A model generated the notes under the pieces. The model saw only the letters and a list, made by a program, of their open reading frames with translations. It was not told the origin of the DNA and made no database searches. From Spongilla lacustris (Eukaryota; Porifera; Demospongiae; Spongillida; Spongillidae), in the NCBI GenBank assembly GCA_949361645.1, contig OX442420.1, positions 4,881,882 through 4,945,881 of the forward strand: a stretch of 64,000 nucleotides of DNA. Direction: 5' to 3'. The position numbers and the translations under genes were made by a program. How positions within the stretch are numbered: position 1 is the first letter of the stretch; the number at the start of each line of letters is the position of its first letter. Positions 12,935 through 25,918 of this stretch are shown here, one piece after another.

Positions 12935-13100
12935 GGCAGTAAAGAGGCTGGGGTCTAACTGGCAGTAAAGAGGCTGGGGTCTAACTGGCAGTAAAGAGGC
13001 TGGGGTCTAACTGGCAGCAAAGAGGCTGGGGTCTAACTGGCAGTAAAGAGGCTGGGGTCTAACTGGCAGTAAAGAGGCTGGGGTCTAACTGGCAGTAAAA
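12935..13100. repeat. 26-bp minisatellite found only in the left CACTA copy
   Basis: About six units of GGCAGTAAAGAGGCTGGGGT plus CTAACT. The right copy holds a single unit at about 18005-18045. The array therefore expanded after the two copies separated, or contracted in the other copy. Confidence 0.9.
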
Positions 13101-14097
13101 AAACACACACACAGTGAATTATAAATACTCCAGAGTCACACCAAAGCAATGACACTTCTGTCAGTGCAAACATTGGCAAGGATGCCCCAGTTATCAAGAC
13201 AGTGGCTGGGGTAGCCTCATATGGGGTGTGCAAAAGCAGCCATACCCTCCAACTGTGCACAGCAACATAAGTATATGTTGTTCTGTGAGTGCATTACTCC
13301 TTTGCAACCCTAATGTATGTCAGAACTTCAAGTGTGTGCGTGTACACATGTATGTGTCTTAGTGTGTGTATGTGTGTTTAAGTGTGTGTTAGGGTACTGT
13401 TTAGGGAGCTAAACAGAGTTTAATGGAGCTCTGGTAACTCTCTATCAGCATTTGTGGGCAGAGGCAATGCGGTTACATAGGCTCATGGTCTTAGGCGGAT
13501 GGGAGCCTCATCCTCCCTATTGTTACCATTTGTGCACCATGGCCGGCTTATGAGACTATATGCACACATGGGCAGCCTCCCAGCAGTCCACTGGTGCTTC
13601 AGGAGAGCTTGTCTGTTTGCATCACCCACCCTCCACCCCTGCATCACCTTTGTATCCTTTCTGTGTATTTCTTACTTACTGCCATCATGCCCATTCATAT
13701 TAAATACAGCCAGGGCGGGTTCCTACCGGGCTTGACCTTCTAACTCAGGGACCCAAGCCTGGGCCAGCGTCCTGGCTTGCATGGTACGCAGGTCACCCAG
13801 ATGGTGCCAGTGCCACCATCTGGTGCTTGTCTCCCCAAGTCTCCCCCCACATGACGCATGGCTTGGCCACAGCGACTCCCAACTGGTGATCTGCGTCACT
13901 CACGGGAGCTCTCCACGGCCAACAGGTCGAGGTTGGCAGGGTCACAGCTCAGAGGGGTTCTCGCTCTGGCCCCCTATTCTCGCCAATCAGTCAACTGAGT
14001 TGTGTTGGACAGAAGCAATTGTAGCTGAGGAGCTAGGGGCTGGGTGCATACACCTACTTAGCCTGGGGAAGTTACTAGGCTTGGTAATTAATGTGTT

Positions 14098-14440
14098 AGT
14101 GTGTGTGTGTTAGTGTGTGTATGTGTGTACACATGTGCGTATGTGTGTACACGTGTGCATGTGTGTACACATGTGTATGTGTGTACACGTGTGTATGTGT
14201 GTACACATGTGTGTATGTGTGTACACGTGTGTATGTGTGTACACGTGTATGTGTGTTAGTGTGTGTATGTGTGTACACATGTGTATGTGTGTACACGTGT
14301 ATGTGTGTTAGTGTGTGTATGTGTGTACACATGTGTATGTGTTAGTGTGTGTATGTGTGATGCTTGTGTGTGTATGTGTGTACACATTGTGTGTTAGTGT
14401 CCGTGTGTATGTGTGTGTAAACATGTGCGTGCCTGCGTGT
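14098..14440. repeat. Compound TG/TACACATG microsatellite
   Basis: Repeats of TGTGTGTACAC(A/G)TGTGTA with interspersed TTAGTGTG. Its reverse counterpart is about 16770-17045. Confidence 0.92.
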
Positions 14441-14734
14441 GTGCGTATGATGAGTGTGATGTGGTTTAGTAGGTGATGGAGTTGGTGTTAGGGTGAGTAG
14501 GAATGTTAAATACTAAACCATCTGGTCATGTGTCAAGCACAAATCCTGCATACTTGATATAGAACCAGTGTGAGTCTAGAATATGCACACCTTGATCTGA
14601 GACCCTGACAAGGTCATTATGGAAGGGCCCAAAAACATGTATATGTTGTGTACACATGTATACATATACATATGAATACATACATGCATATACAACTCAT
14701 GAACCAAATGCACACATACATGTTCACACTGACA

Positions 14735-14754
14735 AACACGCACACACACACTCG

Positions 14755-14851
<97 letters not shown>

Positions 14852-14855
14852 ACAG
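14735..14855. repeat. (CA)n microsatellite with a CG-rich interruption
   Basis: CA repeats with a CTCGCGCGCGC break near 14751. The counterpart is (TG)n at about 16365-16500, again with a CTCGCGCGCG break, confirming the inverted relationship of the two CACTA copies. Confidence 0.93.
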
Positions 14856-15498
14856 AAACACACGCAGCATGTAGCCTGACCCTTGGCGTCTACTACTTAC
14901 GATCAGATCAGAAAAGCTAGGTTAGTACTAGTATGCATATTAGACAACCACTAATTATTTATACTGTATAGCAAAACTGCATTGGCTTACCTTGCAGTGG
15001 TGAGTCCATCCCACGCGACGTCTACACAACTTGCGGCTTTTTGGCTGCACACAGGAACTGTATAGATGATTCAGGTTCAAATGTGCGCAATTCATCGCTA
15101 GAGCTCTATTTTTTCTAGCACGTGTGAACGTACATTTTTATAGCCATACCTCCGACCAACCAGATACGCTATCCCTCTGCGATTTCTTTGTTTGGAACGT
15201 CGGAACGCGTAGGCATCTTTTAGACTTAGTAGCCTACTGCTATTATTAATAATAGCTACATGTATATATATATTAAATTTGTGTGCAACGAATTACGCCC
15301 TCGGATCGGTAGAATGTAATTAGCATTAGTTATACACAGTTATACAAAATGTGTATAACAACTGTGGTTTTTTGATTAGCACACACTGCTATTATACACA
15401 GTTATACACAATTATACGCAATGTGTATAACAAGTACTGTATAACTACTTGTATAACAATGTTATACAGGCGAGTATAACAACCCTTTTTACACAGTG

Positions 15499-15762
15499 AT
15501 ATGCATTTATGTACTTTTATATAATAGAGAACCCCTGCATGTGTATGAGTTATATACTGACGATATATACCTACTGTAACTGTTTTTAAAAAAAAGATTA
15601 TTTCATAGGATCAGTTACTATTAAACAGTTTTTTTTTTACTTCTATAAGTAATGTATGACTGATATCAGTTTTAATTTGCTGGTGTGTCATTAATCACAC
15701 CAGGATAGAATAGATATTAAAAATTGTATATGTTGTAAGGATCCGTTCCATTGCAACACCAC
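15499..15762. other. 264-bp spacer between the two CACTA copies
   Basis: This is pre-insertion DNA left between two independent CACTA insertions. Read on the minus strand from 15759, it continues the reading frame of the exon interrupted at 21424, ending with TAA at 15691-15693 (see the gene call at 15691-25473). Confidence 0.7.
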
Positions 15763-16365
15763 CACTGTGTAAAAAGGGTTGTTATACTCGCCCGTATAAC
15801 ATTGTTATACAAGTAGTTATACAGTACCTGTTATACACATTGCGTATAACTGTGTATAATAGCAGTGTGTGCTAATCAAAAAACCACAGTTGTTATACAC
15901 ATTTTGTATAACTGTGTATAACTACGCTAATTACATTCTACCGATCCGAGGGCGTAATTCGTTGCACATATGCACACAATATATACTAGCTATTATTAAT
16001 AATAGGCTACTAATTCTAAAAGATGCCTACGCGTTCCGAAGTTCCAAACAAAGAAATCGCAGAGGGATAGCGTATCTGGTTGGTCGGAGGTCTGGCTAAA
16101 ATGTACGTTCACACGTGCTAGAAAAAATAGAGCTCTAGCGACGAATTGCGCACATTTGAACCTGAATCATCTATACAGTTCCAGTGATGACGTGTGCAGC
16201 CAAAAAGCCGCAAGCTTTTAAGTTGGTAGATGGAGTCACCACTGCAAGGTAAGCCAATGCTATACAGTATATTAAAATAATTTGTGGTTGACTAATATGC
16301 ATACTAGTACTAACCTTTTCTGATCTGATCGTAAGTAGTAGTCTAGAGGCTACATGCTGCGTGTG

Positions 16366-16418
<53 letters not shown>

Positions 16419-18456
16419 GTGTGTGTGTAAGGTTTTTGTTTTTCAAATTGTGTGTGTGTGTGCTCGCGCGCGAGTATGTGTGTGTGTGTTTGTCAGTGTG
16501 AACATGTGTGCATTTGGTTCATGTGTTCATTATATGCATGTATGTATTCATATGTATATGCGTGCATGTATACATGTGTACACAACATATACATATTTTT
16601 GGGCCCTTCCATAATGACCTTGTCAGGGTCTCAGATCAAGGTGTTCATATTCTAGATCACTGGTTCTATATCAAGTATGCAGGATCTGTGCTTGACACAT
16701 GACCAGATGGTTTAGTATTTAACGTCCCTACTCACCCTAACACCAACTCCATCACCTACTAAACACTCATCATGCACACACACACAGGCACGCACATTTT
16801 TATACTCACATACACACACACTAACACACACGTGTACACACAATGCACACACACTAATACATACTCTAACGCACACATGTGTACACACATACACACACAA
16901 ACGTCAACACATACACACACTAACACACATACACATGTGTACACAACACATTTGTTCACACATACACACATGTGTACACACATGCACACGTGTACACACA
17001 TACGCACATGTGTACACACATGCACACACTAACACACACACTAAGACCAAGCCTAGTAACTTCCCCAGGCTAAGTAGGTGTAGCCCCTAGCTCCTCAGCT
17101 ACAATTGCTTCTGTCCAACACACTCAGTTGACTGATTGGCGAGAATAGGGGGCCAGAGCGAGAACCCCCCTGAGCTGTGACCCTGCCAACCCCGACCTGT
17201 TGGCCGTGGGGAGCTCCTGTGAGTGACGCAGGTCACCAGGTGGGAGTCCCTGTGGCCAAGCCATGCGTCATGTGGGGGGAGACTTGGCGAGACAAGCACC
17301 AGTTGGAGGCACTGGCCACCATCTGGGTGACCTGTGTACCAAGCCAGGATGCTGGCCCAGGCTTGGGTCCCTGAGTTAGAAGGTCAAGCCCGGTAGGAAC
17401 CCGCCCTGGCTGTATTTAATATGAATGGGCATGATGGCAGTAAGTAAGAAATACAAAGAAAGGGTACAAAGGTGATGCAGGGGTGGAGGGTGGGTGATGC
17501 AAACAGACAAGCTCTCCTGAAGCACCAGTGGACTGCTGGGAGGCTGCCCATGTGTGCATATCTCAAAAGCCGGCCATGGTGCACAAAGGGTAACAATATG
17601 GAGGATGAGGCTCCCATCCGCCTAAGACCATGAGCCTATGTAACCGCAAGCCTCTGCCCACAGATGCTGATAGTTACCAGAGCCCCTAAACAGTACCCTA
17701 ACACACAATTAAACACACATACACACACTAAGACACATACATGTGTACATGCACACATACACACACTTTCATCAAGAAGTTCTAACATACATTAAAGTTG
17801 CAAAGGGGTAATGCACTCACAGAACAACATATACTTATATTGCTGTGCACAGTTGGAGGGTATGGCTGCTTTGCCACACCCCATATGAGGCTACCCCAGC
17901 CACTGTCTTGATAACTGGGGCATCCTTGCCAATGTTTGCACTGACAGAAGTGTCATTGCTTTGGTGTGACTCTGGAGTATTTATAATGTGTGTGTGTTTT
18001 TTTTACTGCCAGTTAGACCCCAGCCTCTTTACTGCCTGGGTAATATGTTTTGGTGCCTAGCTGTATAGCACTTGTAGTGGTTGTATTGAGTGGATATTGG
18101 CAAGAACATTATGATTGTGCAAAGTTCTTATTTATTTCTGTTATGCACTATGTTTGTATGTGAGTGTGTGTGAGCATTGCCTCTAGTTGAACACATCCAT
18201 GATGTCAAATAATCAAAGCAACATGTACTACGCTAATGTTGTCAGCTTCTGAACGTTCGTCTACGATAGGGTCTTGATAATGATGGGCCATCCTCCCCAA
18301 GTGCATGACATACATGTATATACACACATACATTAGGCCCTTCTAAAAAAGACACACACACCTGTATGGCAGTACACACACACATACACACACACATACA
18401 CACACATACACACACACATACACACACACATGCACACACACATACACACACACACA

Positions 18457-18521
<65 letters not shown>

Positions 18522-21500
18522 TGTAACCAGGTTCGTTTGTGTGTCCATTGGTTTGGAATAGTAGTATGAATCCTTGCAGGCAGTGGAAGCAGGTATGTCT
18601 GGTCAGTGTGATCAAGCTGGCCAACCATAGCTCTCCTGGTTAGTGGTACATGTATGTCGCTGTACGTATGTGTTTGTGCATATGTGTGTGCACATGTATT
18701 ACAGGTGTATTTTTATGTGGTATGCATGTGCATACATTTTAGTGTCGTGCTTCTATGCATGTGTGCATGCAGCTACAGCAATTTGTACACACTGTACAGT
18801 ATGTGCATGTGCATCTGCATATGTTTACCTTTGTCTGTGTGTGCTTATTTCTGTGCAAGTAGGACCAGGCAGAAGAATGAAGCTTGAAGATGCCAATGTA
18901 CATTGTAATTTTGGAGCATTCAAAAAGAAAATATGGCAGAGGGTTTAGCTAGAGGCCTGGCAGCTTCCATGGAGGTGGCACTATAGTATTACTGCCATCA
19001 AGTGGCTGTGTGCCCAAAGAATCTATCCTTCTCACTAGTCTTCAGCAAATTGTATATGTGGTATGTTTGCATGATCATGATGTGATGTCTTAATATATTT
19101 TTATCCTGATAGGATCAAGCTTTACATTCATGGAAACTGGGAGATTGGATGTGAACTTATATTTGGTGTATTGTTACATCTGTACATGTACATGTTGTGT
19201 ACTATTCAATGCACTGGTTGTAACTGAACTTTTCCATCCATGTACATGTCATGTTAATAGATGACTTACATAAAGGGGTGTGGTCACATATGAACATTGT
19301 AAAAAAAGCACTGTTTGTGAGTACTTATAGCAATGACACAGTACACTTCTTCTATACATCATGCTATCACCAGTCCCTGGTGTGCATCTTCTAGAGTGAT
19401 GTGCATCAAATGGAATCAGGATAGCGGCTCATCAGATTGAATCTGCATCAATTAAATCAGGCTATCCTGGTCACTACCAAGACTATATTAAAGTGAATAA
19501 GATTCAATTTGATGCACACCGGCCAAGTCAGGTCGCTAACATGTTTCTATTTGATGCTCACCAGGGTCAGCTGGTCGATACCACAAACCTAGCAGCTGCA
19601 CACCAGGGATTGGCCAATTCCAATAGCATTACTTTATTTGCTGCACACTGGGTCTGGCCGCTAATATGATTCTATCTGATGCACACCTCTGCAGTGACTG
19701 GATTGCCGCTAGCATGACTATAGCTAAAACTACAAATCAAGTCATGCTAATGGCAGTCCCTGGTGGGCATTAGATAGAATCTTGTTAGCGACCACACCTA
19801 GTGTGCTTCAAATAGAATCAAGATAGCAGCCAGACCCAGGTTTGTATTGAATTGGATTTTTTTGCATCAAATAAAGTGGCAGTCCCTGGTGTGCATTTAA
19901 TAGAGTCATGGTCGCTGGTGTGCATCAAATAGAATTATTTTCGTGGCCATACCCGGTATTCTTGTTGTGCATCAAATGTGTTGCTTTTGCTTTTGAAACC
20001 TCACTTTGAACAGAACAAATACAGCGCGTACGAGGCTTCCATTTCAAATGAATGTAACGCGCATGCGTAGACTCTTCAAAGCCACATGATATGCGTGTAT
20101 GGCGTCATCGTCGGGAAATCTATAATACTGGAACTAACCGTACGTTTGTATCAGCCAGAAGAAGTATCTTAGGTGGGTTATCAAGTAAATTGAGGGACTA
20201 GTGGCTAATTCCCAAGTTTCTCCTCGAACAGGTTCCTGAGCAACGATCAATTCATGTCACAGCAGAACCTATCAGTCTATATACTAGTACCATGATGACG
20301 AAGAAGACCGCGCCGAACGTTGGGTCCTAGGCAGCATGGCGATCCTTTTTGCACTACTCCAGCAGGAGGATCATTTTCAGTAGCGGATGTGTACAACTAT
20401 TAGTAAGCGAGGTTGCGACCAAAACCGTCTCTAGCGATCTGTAACACCAACTCGAGAGAGTAGAACATCACTTTCTGTGCAGGTACAGTAACTTTATATC
20501 AGCTTCTTTTTCCCCCTTCCTACTAGAGAATCAGCTGAAGTCTCAAGAAGCGTAAGCAGTGTGGCTTTGTATTAGTAACGTGAATTCTTTGTTCTCAGAA
20601 CCTCAAGCGTCCATAATGCTAAAGTGATGTCTCGGATATAAGCGAAGAAGAGGTTGAAGGTATACTTGTTGTCGGTTAAAGGTGTGAGTCCTTTCATTTT
20701 TGCTAATGTAGTTGGCATAGCGAACTACAACCTAACTCTGAAACGCATTCTTACTGAAGCCGATTCAAAAGAAGGGCATCCAATCAGAGCACAACTAGGT
20801 AAGCGCTTGAATTAAAAAATGTTGTCTAGTATTAATTATATACACTATAGCTATGGGAGCGGCGATCCGAACAAGTAACAGATCATGGAAGAAAGGGATG
20901 TACTTAACGTGTCGGAAGAGGAAGAACTGGACAATGGGACGATAGTAAGAGGAGATCAGAGGAACTAAACACGTTTTTGGACTCAGGCGCTACGGAAGGA
21001 GAGACGATTGGGCCCACCGCGCTCGGAACTTTCCTGATGGCCTTTCCACCTGCATGGATGCTTCACTGTTGAACTCGTTCTCTGTTGTTTTTTTTTTTTT
21101 GTTGTTCCATGTACTTATGTACTTGCTTATATCATAATATTTATAGAAGAGGCCTGGAAACGAGCGACTAATTAAAAATTCATTATTATGTTATACGCTG
21201 TGTTTTACTCCATTCGCTATTGTTATACATATTGTTATACATTGTTATACAAAATGTTATACAGAAGTTATACACAGTGTTATACTATAGTTGTTATACA
21301 CAACTGTGTATAGAGTATCCATACGCAAAGTTATACACATGCGGATAACACGTGTATAACGTGTGCATAACACATGAATACACGCGTTATACAGTACTGT
21401 ATAACAACCCTTTTTACACAGTGCACACAGTACAATCCTCTCAGTTGCAGTTGCTACAATGTCAAAGCATTCCTTACATTATTTCTCACATGCATATGCA

Positions 21501-24500
21501 TTTCATATTAGTTTACAAATCCATTTGCAAACATAAAAAGAGTTAAATGTATTAAATGTGCAATGCATCAAGCATTATTGTTGTGTTATTAATATTTGAA
21601 TGCATAATACAATACTCAATGTACACATGATATGGGTACAATCTTAAACATACACATGTAGCCTATAGTTAAATCAAAATAGAGAATGGCTGTGGCATTG
21701 GCCCTCACTAGATGGAGGTTGAGCCTGCCATAGATGTCTGCAAGTACAGCCAAAAGGGTCTGCATGTAAGAGTGGCAAGCTGTGATGCCAGATGAGAAAT
21801 CACTGTTCTGACTAACAGCAGTACTAGTAGTGTGTATACACAAATCCATGGAATTGAGCTTGGTCAGGTATAAGGATGGAGGGGCAGAAAGGTGGTGGGG
21901 GTGGAGCACACACATTTTTTGCTTATTATATAAAAGTGGTATGATAATATGCATTAGCTTCTGTGCGTTTTACTGTCCGAGCGTCCATTTTGTTAGAAAA
22001 ATGTAAAAGGTTTTGAGTTTTAAAGTCTCATTCCAGATCAGAATAGGAACCATTTCTGATGAATGTGCTTATATAAACCAGATATCTTCCATTTACGGCT
22101 TGTTGACATGTCTGGACATTGGATAGCAGCTGCTTGCATTGTAAGGGCTGACCTTGAAAGCATGAATATGATTAGGTGTGTGTGTGTGTGTGGAATGTAC
22201 ATGTAGATGTGTGAGTCAGTTTCTGCATTCAATCTGTGGATACCTCTCTCCAAGAGGATCACAACAAATACCTAAAGCTCTGGCCTGAAAAGGGGCTTTG
22301 TCCCAACATAGGCAAGCTAACAGCGTTCTTCATACACCCTGGCTGGCTTAATGTAAAGCATGTTGCTGGTGCCATGCATGTCAATAGCTCAGTACACATG
22401 TGTGCAATAAAACATTGTATAAGCCTTGAAATTGATTCATTTTAAAAGCACCTTTACAAGAATGCAGAAAATATTCAAATCAGTTTTAGTTTGTGTGATC
22501 CTTCATCCCTGTAGACATGTTCAGCTCCAACCTGTCGTGACGGATGACCAAAGCACTTCTAGTAATGTTGCACACAATCACATACACAAGCACACATCAC
22601 ACATATGAACACATGATACAATAAGTGCACATTACATGCCGCCACAAGCACCATAGTAATACGTAAGGGGAGGAGTAGGGGTAGTGGTAGGTAAGGGGAG
22701 GAGTAGGGGTAGTGGTAGGTATGGGGAGGAGTAGGGGTAGTGGTAGGCAAGGGGAGGAGTAGGGGTAGTGGTAGGCAAGGGGAGGAGTAGGGGTAGTGGT
22801 AGGTAAGGGGAGGAGCAGGGGTAGTGGTAGGCATGGGGAGGAGTAGGGTAGTGGTAGGCAAGGGGAGGAGTAGGGGTAGTGGTAGGTAAGAGGAGCAGGG
22901 GTAGTGGTAGGCAAGGGGAGGAGTTGGGGTAGTGGTAGGCAAGGGGAGGAGTAGGGGTAGTGGTAGGCAAGGGGAGGAGTAGGGGTAGTGGTAGGTAAGG
23001 GGAGGAGCAGGGTAGTGGTAGGCAAGGGGAGGAGTAGGGTAGTGGTAGGTAAGGGGAGGAGTAGTAGGGTAGTGGTAGGTAAGGGGAGGAGTAGTAGGGT
23101 AGTAGGTAAGGGGAGGAGTAGGGTAGTAGTAGGAATAGGGGTAGGCATAGTTTCATTTACAATGTAGCTTGGTGTGTGTGTGTGTGCGTGTTGTAGTAAA
23201 CCCTTGAATAAGTACAACTAAAGGGGGTGAGGCGTGCGGAAGGAAGGCCCCTCGTTACACTACTGCAGTGTTACATGCACTGGAGTGTAGGGACGAGTCA
23301 GTGACATTTTTTATAAGTACGTGGGGGAGGGAGGGGATTGAGCTGAGCCCACACAAAATCTACTATGTATCACACAGAGGCGCATATCACATACATGTAT
23401 AGAGGCACTCATCACCCAACAAGCACATATCACACAGGTACACAAATAAACATTAAAGTACAACCTACCACTTAGTCTACATACATTCTTATTACACCAC
23501 ACATCCCATACATCTCCATCGTGTTCCTACATCACCACTGTACACTTCCTCATTCACCATCATCCCTCCCCCACCCTCCATCACAACAACCCACCCACCA
23601 CTCTACCTCCATCACCACTATACCTCCATCACCACTATACATGTACCTCCATCACCACTATACCTCCATCACCACTATACCTCCATCACCACTATACCTC
23701 CATCACCACTATACATGTACCTCCATCACCACTATACCTCCATCACCACTATACCTCCATCACCACTATACATGTACCTCCATCACCACTATACCTCCAT
23801 CACCACTATACATGTACCTCCATCACCACTATACCTCCATCACCACTATACATGTACCTCCATCACCACTATACCTCCATCACCACTATACCTCCATCAC
23901 CACTATACATGTACCTCCATCACCACTATACCTCCATCACCACTATACATGTACCTCCATCACCACTATACCTCCATCACCACTATACATGTACCTCCAT
24001 CACCACTATACCTCCATCACCACTATACCTCCATCACCACTATACCTCCATCACCACTATACATGTACCTCCATCACCACTATACCTCCATCACCATGCA
24101 CCCAATCACCACTGTGTTCTACATCTCCCCACCCACCATCACCCCAGTACCTCATTTCTCATCACATCACCACAGTACCCCTCCATCCACCGAGCATCCA
24201 ACTGCCAACAACTCTCAAAATCAACTAGCACACAACGCACACTATACTCAAACAAGCTGCATCACCCATTACATACGCTAAACACATGAAACAGTCCACC
24301 CGTCCACCAAAAGTAATTGTAGGTGTGTGGGGATATACATGTATATGAAGCTTGTGTGAGCAAAGTTAAAACATACCTTGTAATGCAGTAAAGCTTCATT
24401 AGTGGCCTAGAAAATACGTGAATGGGTCAAAATAGGCTGCTCCTACAGATAAAGGCGTAATATAGAGTATGCGTGCAATAATTAGAACTAAAGGGGGTGA

Positions 24501-25473
24501 GGCAGGTGGAAGGAAGGCCCCTTGCGTTTGGCCAAACATTCTAATATGGGGAAGTACCCTTGTTACACTACTGCAGAGTTACATGCCACTGGAGCGTAGG
24601 AATGGGTCAATGAAATTAAGTACGCGGATGGGGAGGGAGAGAGGGGGGTTGAGCCCCTCAGCCCACACATACATGTACTCTATGCCTATACATGTATCAC
24701 ACACATATCATAGAGAGGCACTCATCACCCCATAAGCACTATCACACAGGCACACATAACATTCTAAAGTCCACACACCATGTAAAATAAATATCCCAAA
24801 GCCTATACATACCACCTACAATTTCCCACCACTTAGTCTACATAAAATCTTATTCCTCTATACATCTAGCAAATCACCATCTGTTCCTACACCACCACCG
24901 TACCCTTCCCCTTTCACCATCATCTCTCCACCCATCCATCACAACTGTACCCTCACCTACCATCAACACTGTAACCTCCACCCACCATGATACCTCCATC
25001 ACCACTATACCCCTCCATCACCCAACCACAACTGTGTTCTACATGTACATCACTATTTCACCCTCTCCCCACCCACCATCACCCCAGTACCTCCACTTTT
25101 CATCACATCACCACAGTACCACTCCCACCATACAACTGTCAACAACTCTCAACATGATGTCATCTAGATTCACCTAGCAAACAACACAAACTATATTCAA
25201 ACAAGCTGCATCATCCATTACATAAGCTAAACGCATGAAACAGTCGAAAAGTAATTGTAGGTGTATGGGATATATATGAAGCTTGTGTGAGCAAAGTTAA
25301 AACATACCTTGTAATGCAGTAAAGCTTCATTAGTGGCCTAGAAAATACGTGAATCGGTCAAAAAGAAGCTGCTCCTATAGATAAAAGCGTATTAAAACAG
25401 AATATAGTATGCGCGTGCAATAATTAGAACTCACTCCAAACTTTGCCTTGGTCAGCTGCTGTTTATCATATTT
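15691..25473 (-). CDS. Candidate multi-exon gene of unknown function, last exon split by a CACTA insertion
   Basis: Several minus-strand exon-like blocks have splice signals and compatible phases. 25473-25435 ([13 protein letters not shown], donor GGA|GTGAGT) and 25337-25308 ([10 protein letters not shown], acceptor TTTTCTAG, donor AAG|GTATGT) are both phase 0. An exon ending at 22272 (..[20 protein letters not shown]..) ends in phase 2 and joins 22152-22079 (..[13 protein letters not shown]), which ends in phase 1 and joins 21779-21709 (..[21 protein letters not shown]), phase 0. The next acceptor opens 21453-21424 ([10 protein letters not shown]), where the right CACTA copy starts; skipping it and one CAC duplication, the frame continues from 15759 to TAA at 15691. 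I do not recognise the protein. Exons between 25308 and 22400 were not resolved. If real, the insertion should disrupt the C-terminus unless the element is spliced out. Confidence 0.35.
15763..21423. mobile_element. CACTA-type (En/Spm-like) transposon, right copy, inverted
   Basis: Same termini (CACTGTG and CACAGTG) and subterminal GTATAAC clusters as 9560-15498 but in the opposite orientation, with its own 3-bp duplication CAC (15760-15762 and 21424-21426). At 5.66 kb it is slightly shorter than the left copy, largely from differing microsatellites and the single 26-bp unit. Differing target duplications show two separate insertions rather than one palindromic element. No transposase frame was found. 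Confidence 0.85.
16365..18525. repeat. Microsatellite tracts of the right CACTA copy
   Basis: Three blocks mirror those of the left copy: TG repeats with a CGCGCG break (about 16365-16500), a compound CA/ACACATGT tract (about 16770-17045) and a CA/CATA tract (about 18370-18520). Between them is G/C-richer unique text matching 13400-14100 in reverse, in which I see no intact gene. Confidence 0.85.
22662..23140. repeat. 27-bp G-rich minisatellite
   Basis: About 17 units of GGGGAGGAGTAGGGGTAGTG plus GTAGGYAA with single-base variants. Long open frames on the minus strand ([20 protein letters not shown]) are artefacts of a 27-bp unit, which preserves frame. It lies within what would be an intron of the candidate gene. 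Confidence 0.95.
23217..24485. repeat. Direct tandem duplication, copy 1
   Basis: Begins AACTAAAGGGGGTGAGGC and ends GTGCAATAATTAGAAC. The neighbouring block 24486-25430 begins and ends the same way and keeps the internal order. Each copy contains the 30-nt candidate exon with its splice sites (here 24406-24377). The size difference is mostly the minisatellite at 23600-24092. Confidence 0.85.
23600..24092. repeat. 17/23-bp minisatellite (CTCCATCACCACTATAC)
   Basis: About 25 units of CTCCATCACCACTATAC, some with an added ATGTAC. Copy 2 of the duplication has only one or two units at about 24985-25025, so the array expanded after duplication. Long [16 protein letters not shown] open frames are repeat artefacts. 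Confidence 0.95.
24486..25430. repeat. Direct tandem duplication, copy 2
   Basis: Second copy of the block at 23217-24485, with the candidate exon at 25337-25308 and without the minisatellite expansion. Confidence 0.85.
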
Positions 25474-25918
25474 CTAGCTCTAGCGTAACACAAGGACATT
25501 TGTAAAAAGATACATAAGAAAAGAACTCTTACTTTGAACAAAGATAATAAATATTTGAATTAGGACTGAAAATACGAAAGTCCTGTCTTTGCATCGGAGC
25601 CGATGAATATCTATACAAAGTAGGGATTGCAACAAAGCACAGGTCTTATAATACGTAGAAGATACTGTACTAATGGTAGAAAGAAACTTGCCACTGCTTC
25701 TGCTATTGTTAACATCCTCATCACTTACGAAAATATTCTACGGCCTGGCACGAATATTTAGATTAGCCCGGGTAAATGAAATTCTCGTGCAGTTTCGGAC
25801 GGTGCTGTTTCAAAAAATTCATCCTTCCGGTGATCGTGTATGCACGTTTCGTTATCTACACGGATGCGTGACTGAATCCGATATTTGCAATGACCCGCGA
25901 GCGGACGCCTGAATTGCT

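Noticed and set aside
22597..24289. Long Pro/Thr/Tyr- and Ser/Thr/Ile-rich open frames
   Set aside because: They are translations of 27-bp and 17/23-bp minisatellites; several frames stay open at once and there are no splice or start signals.
25673..25912. 79-codon frame with a Leu-rich start (MVERNLPLLLLLLTSSS)
   Set aside because: Signal-peptide-like start but no homology, no conserved motif and no supporting context; chance cannot be excluded.
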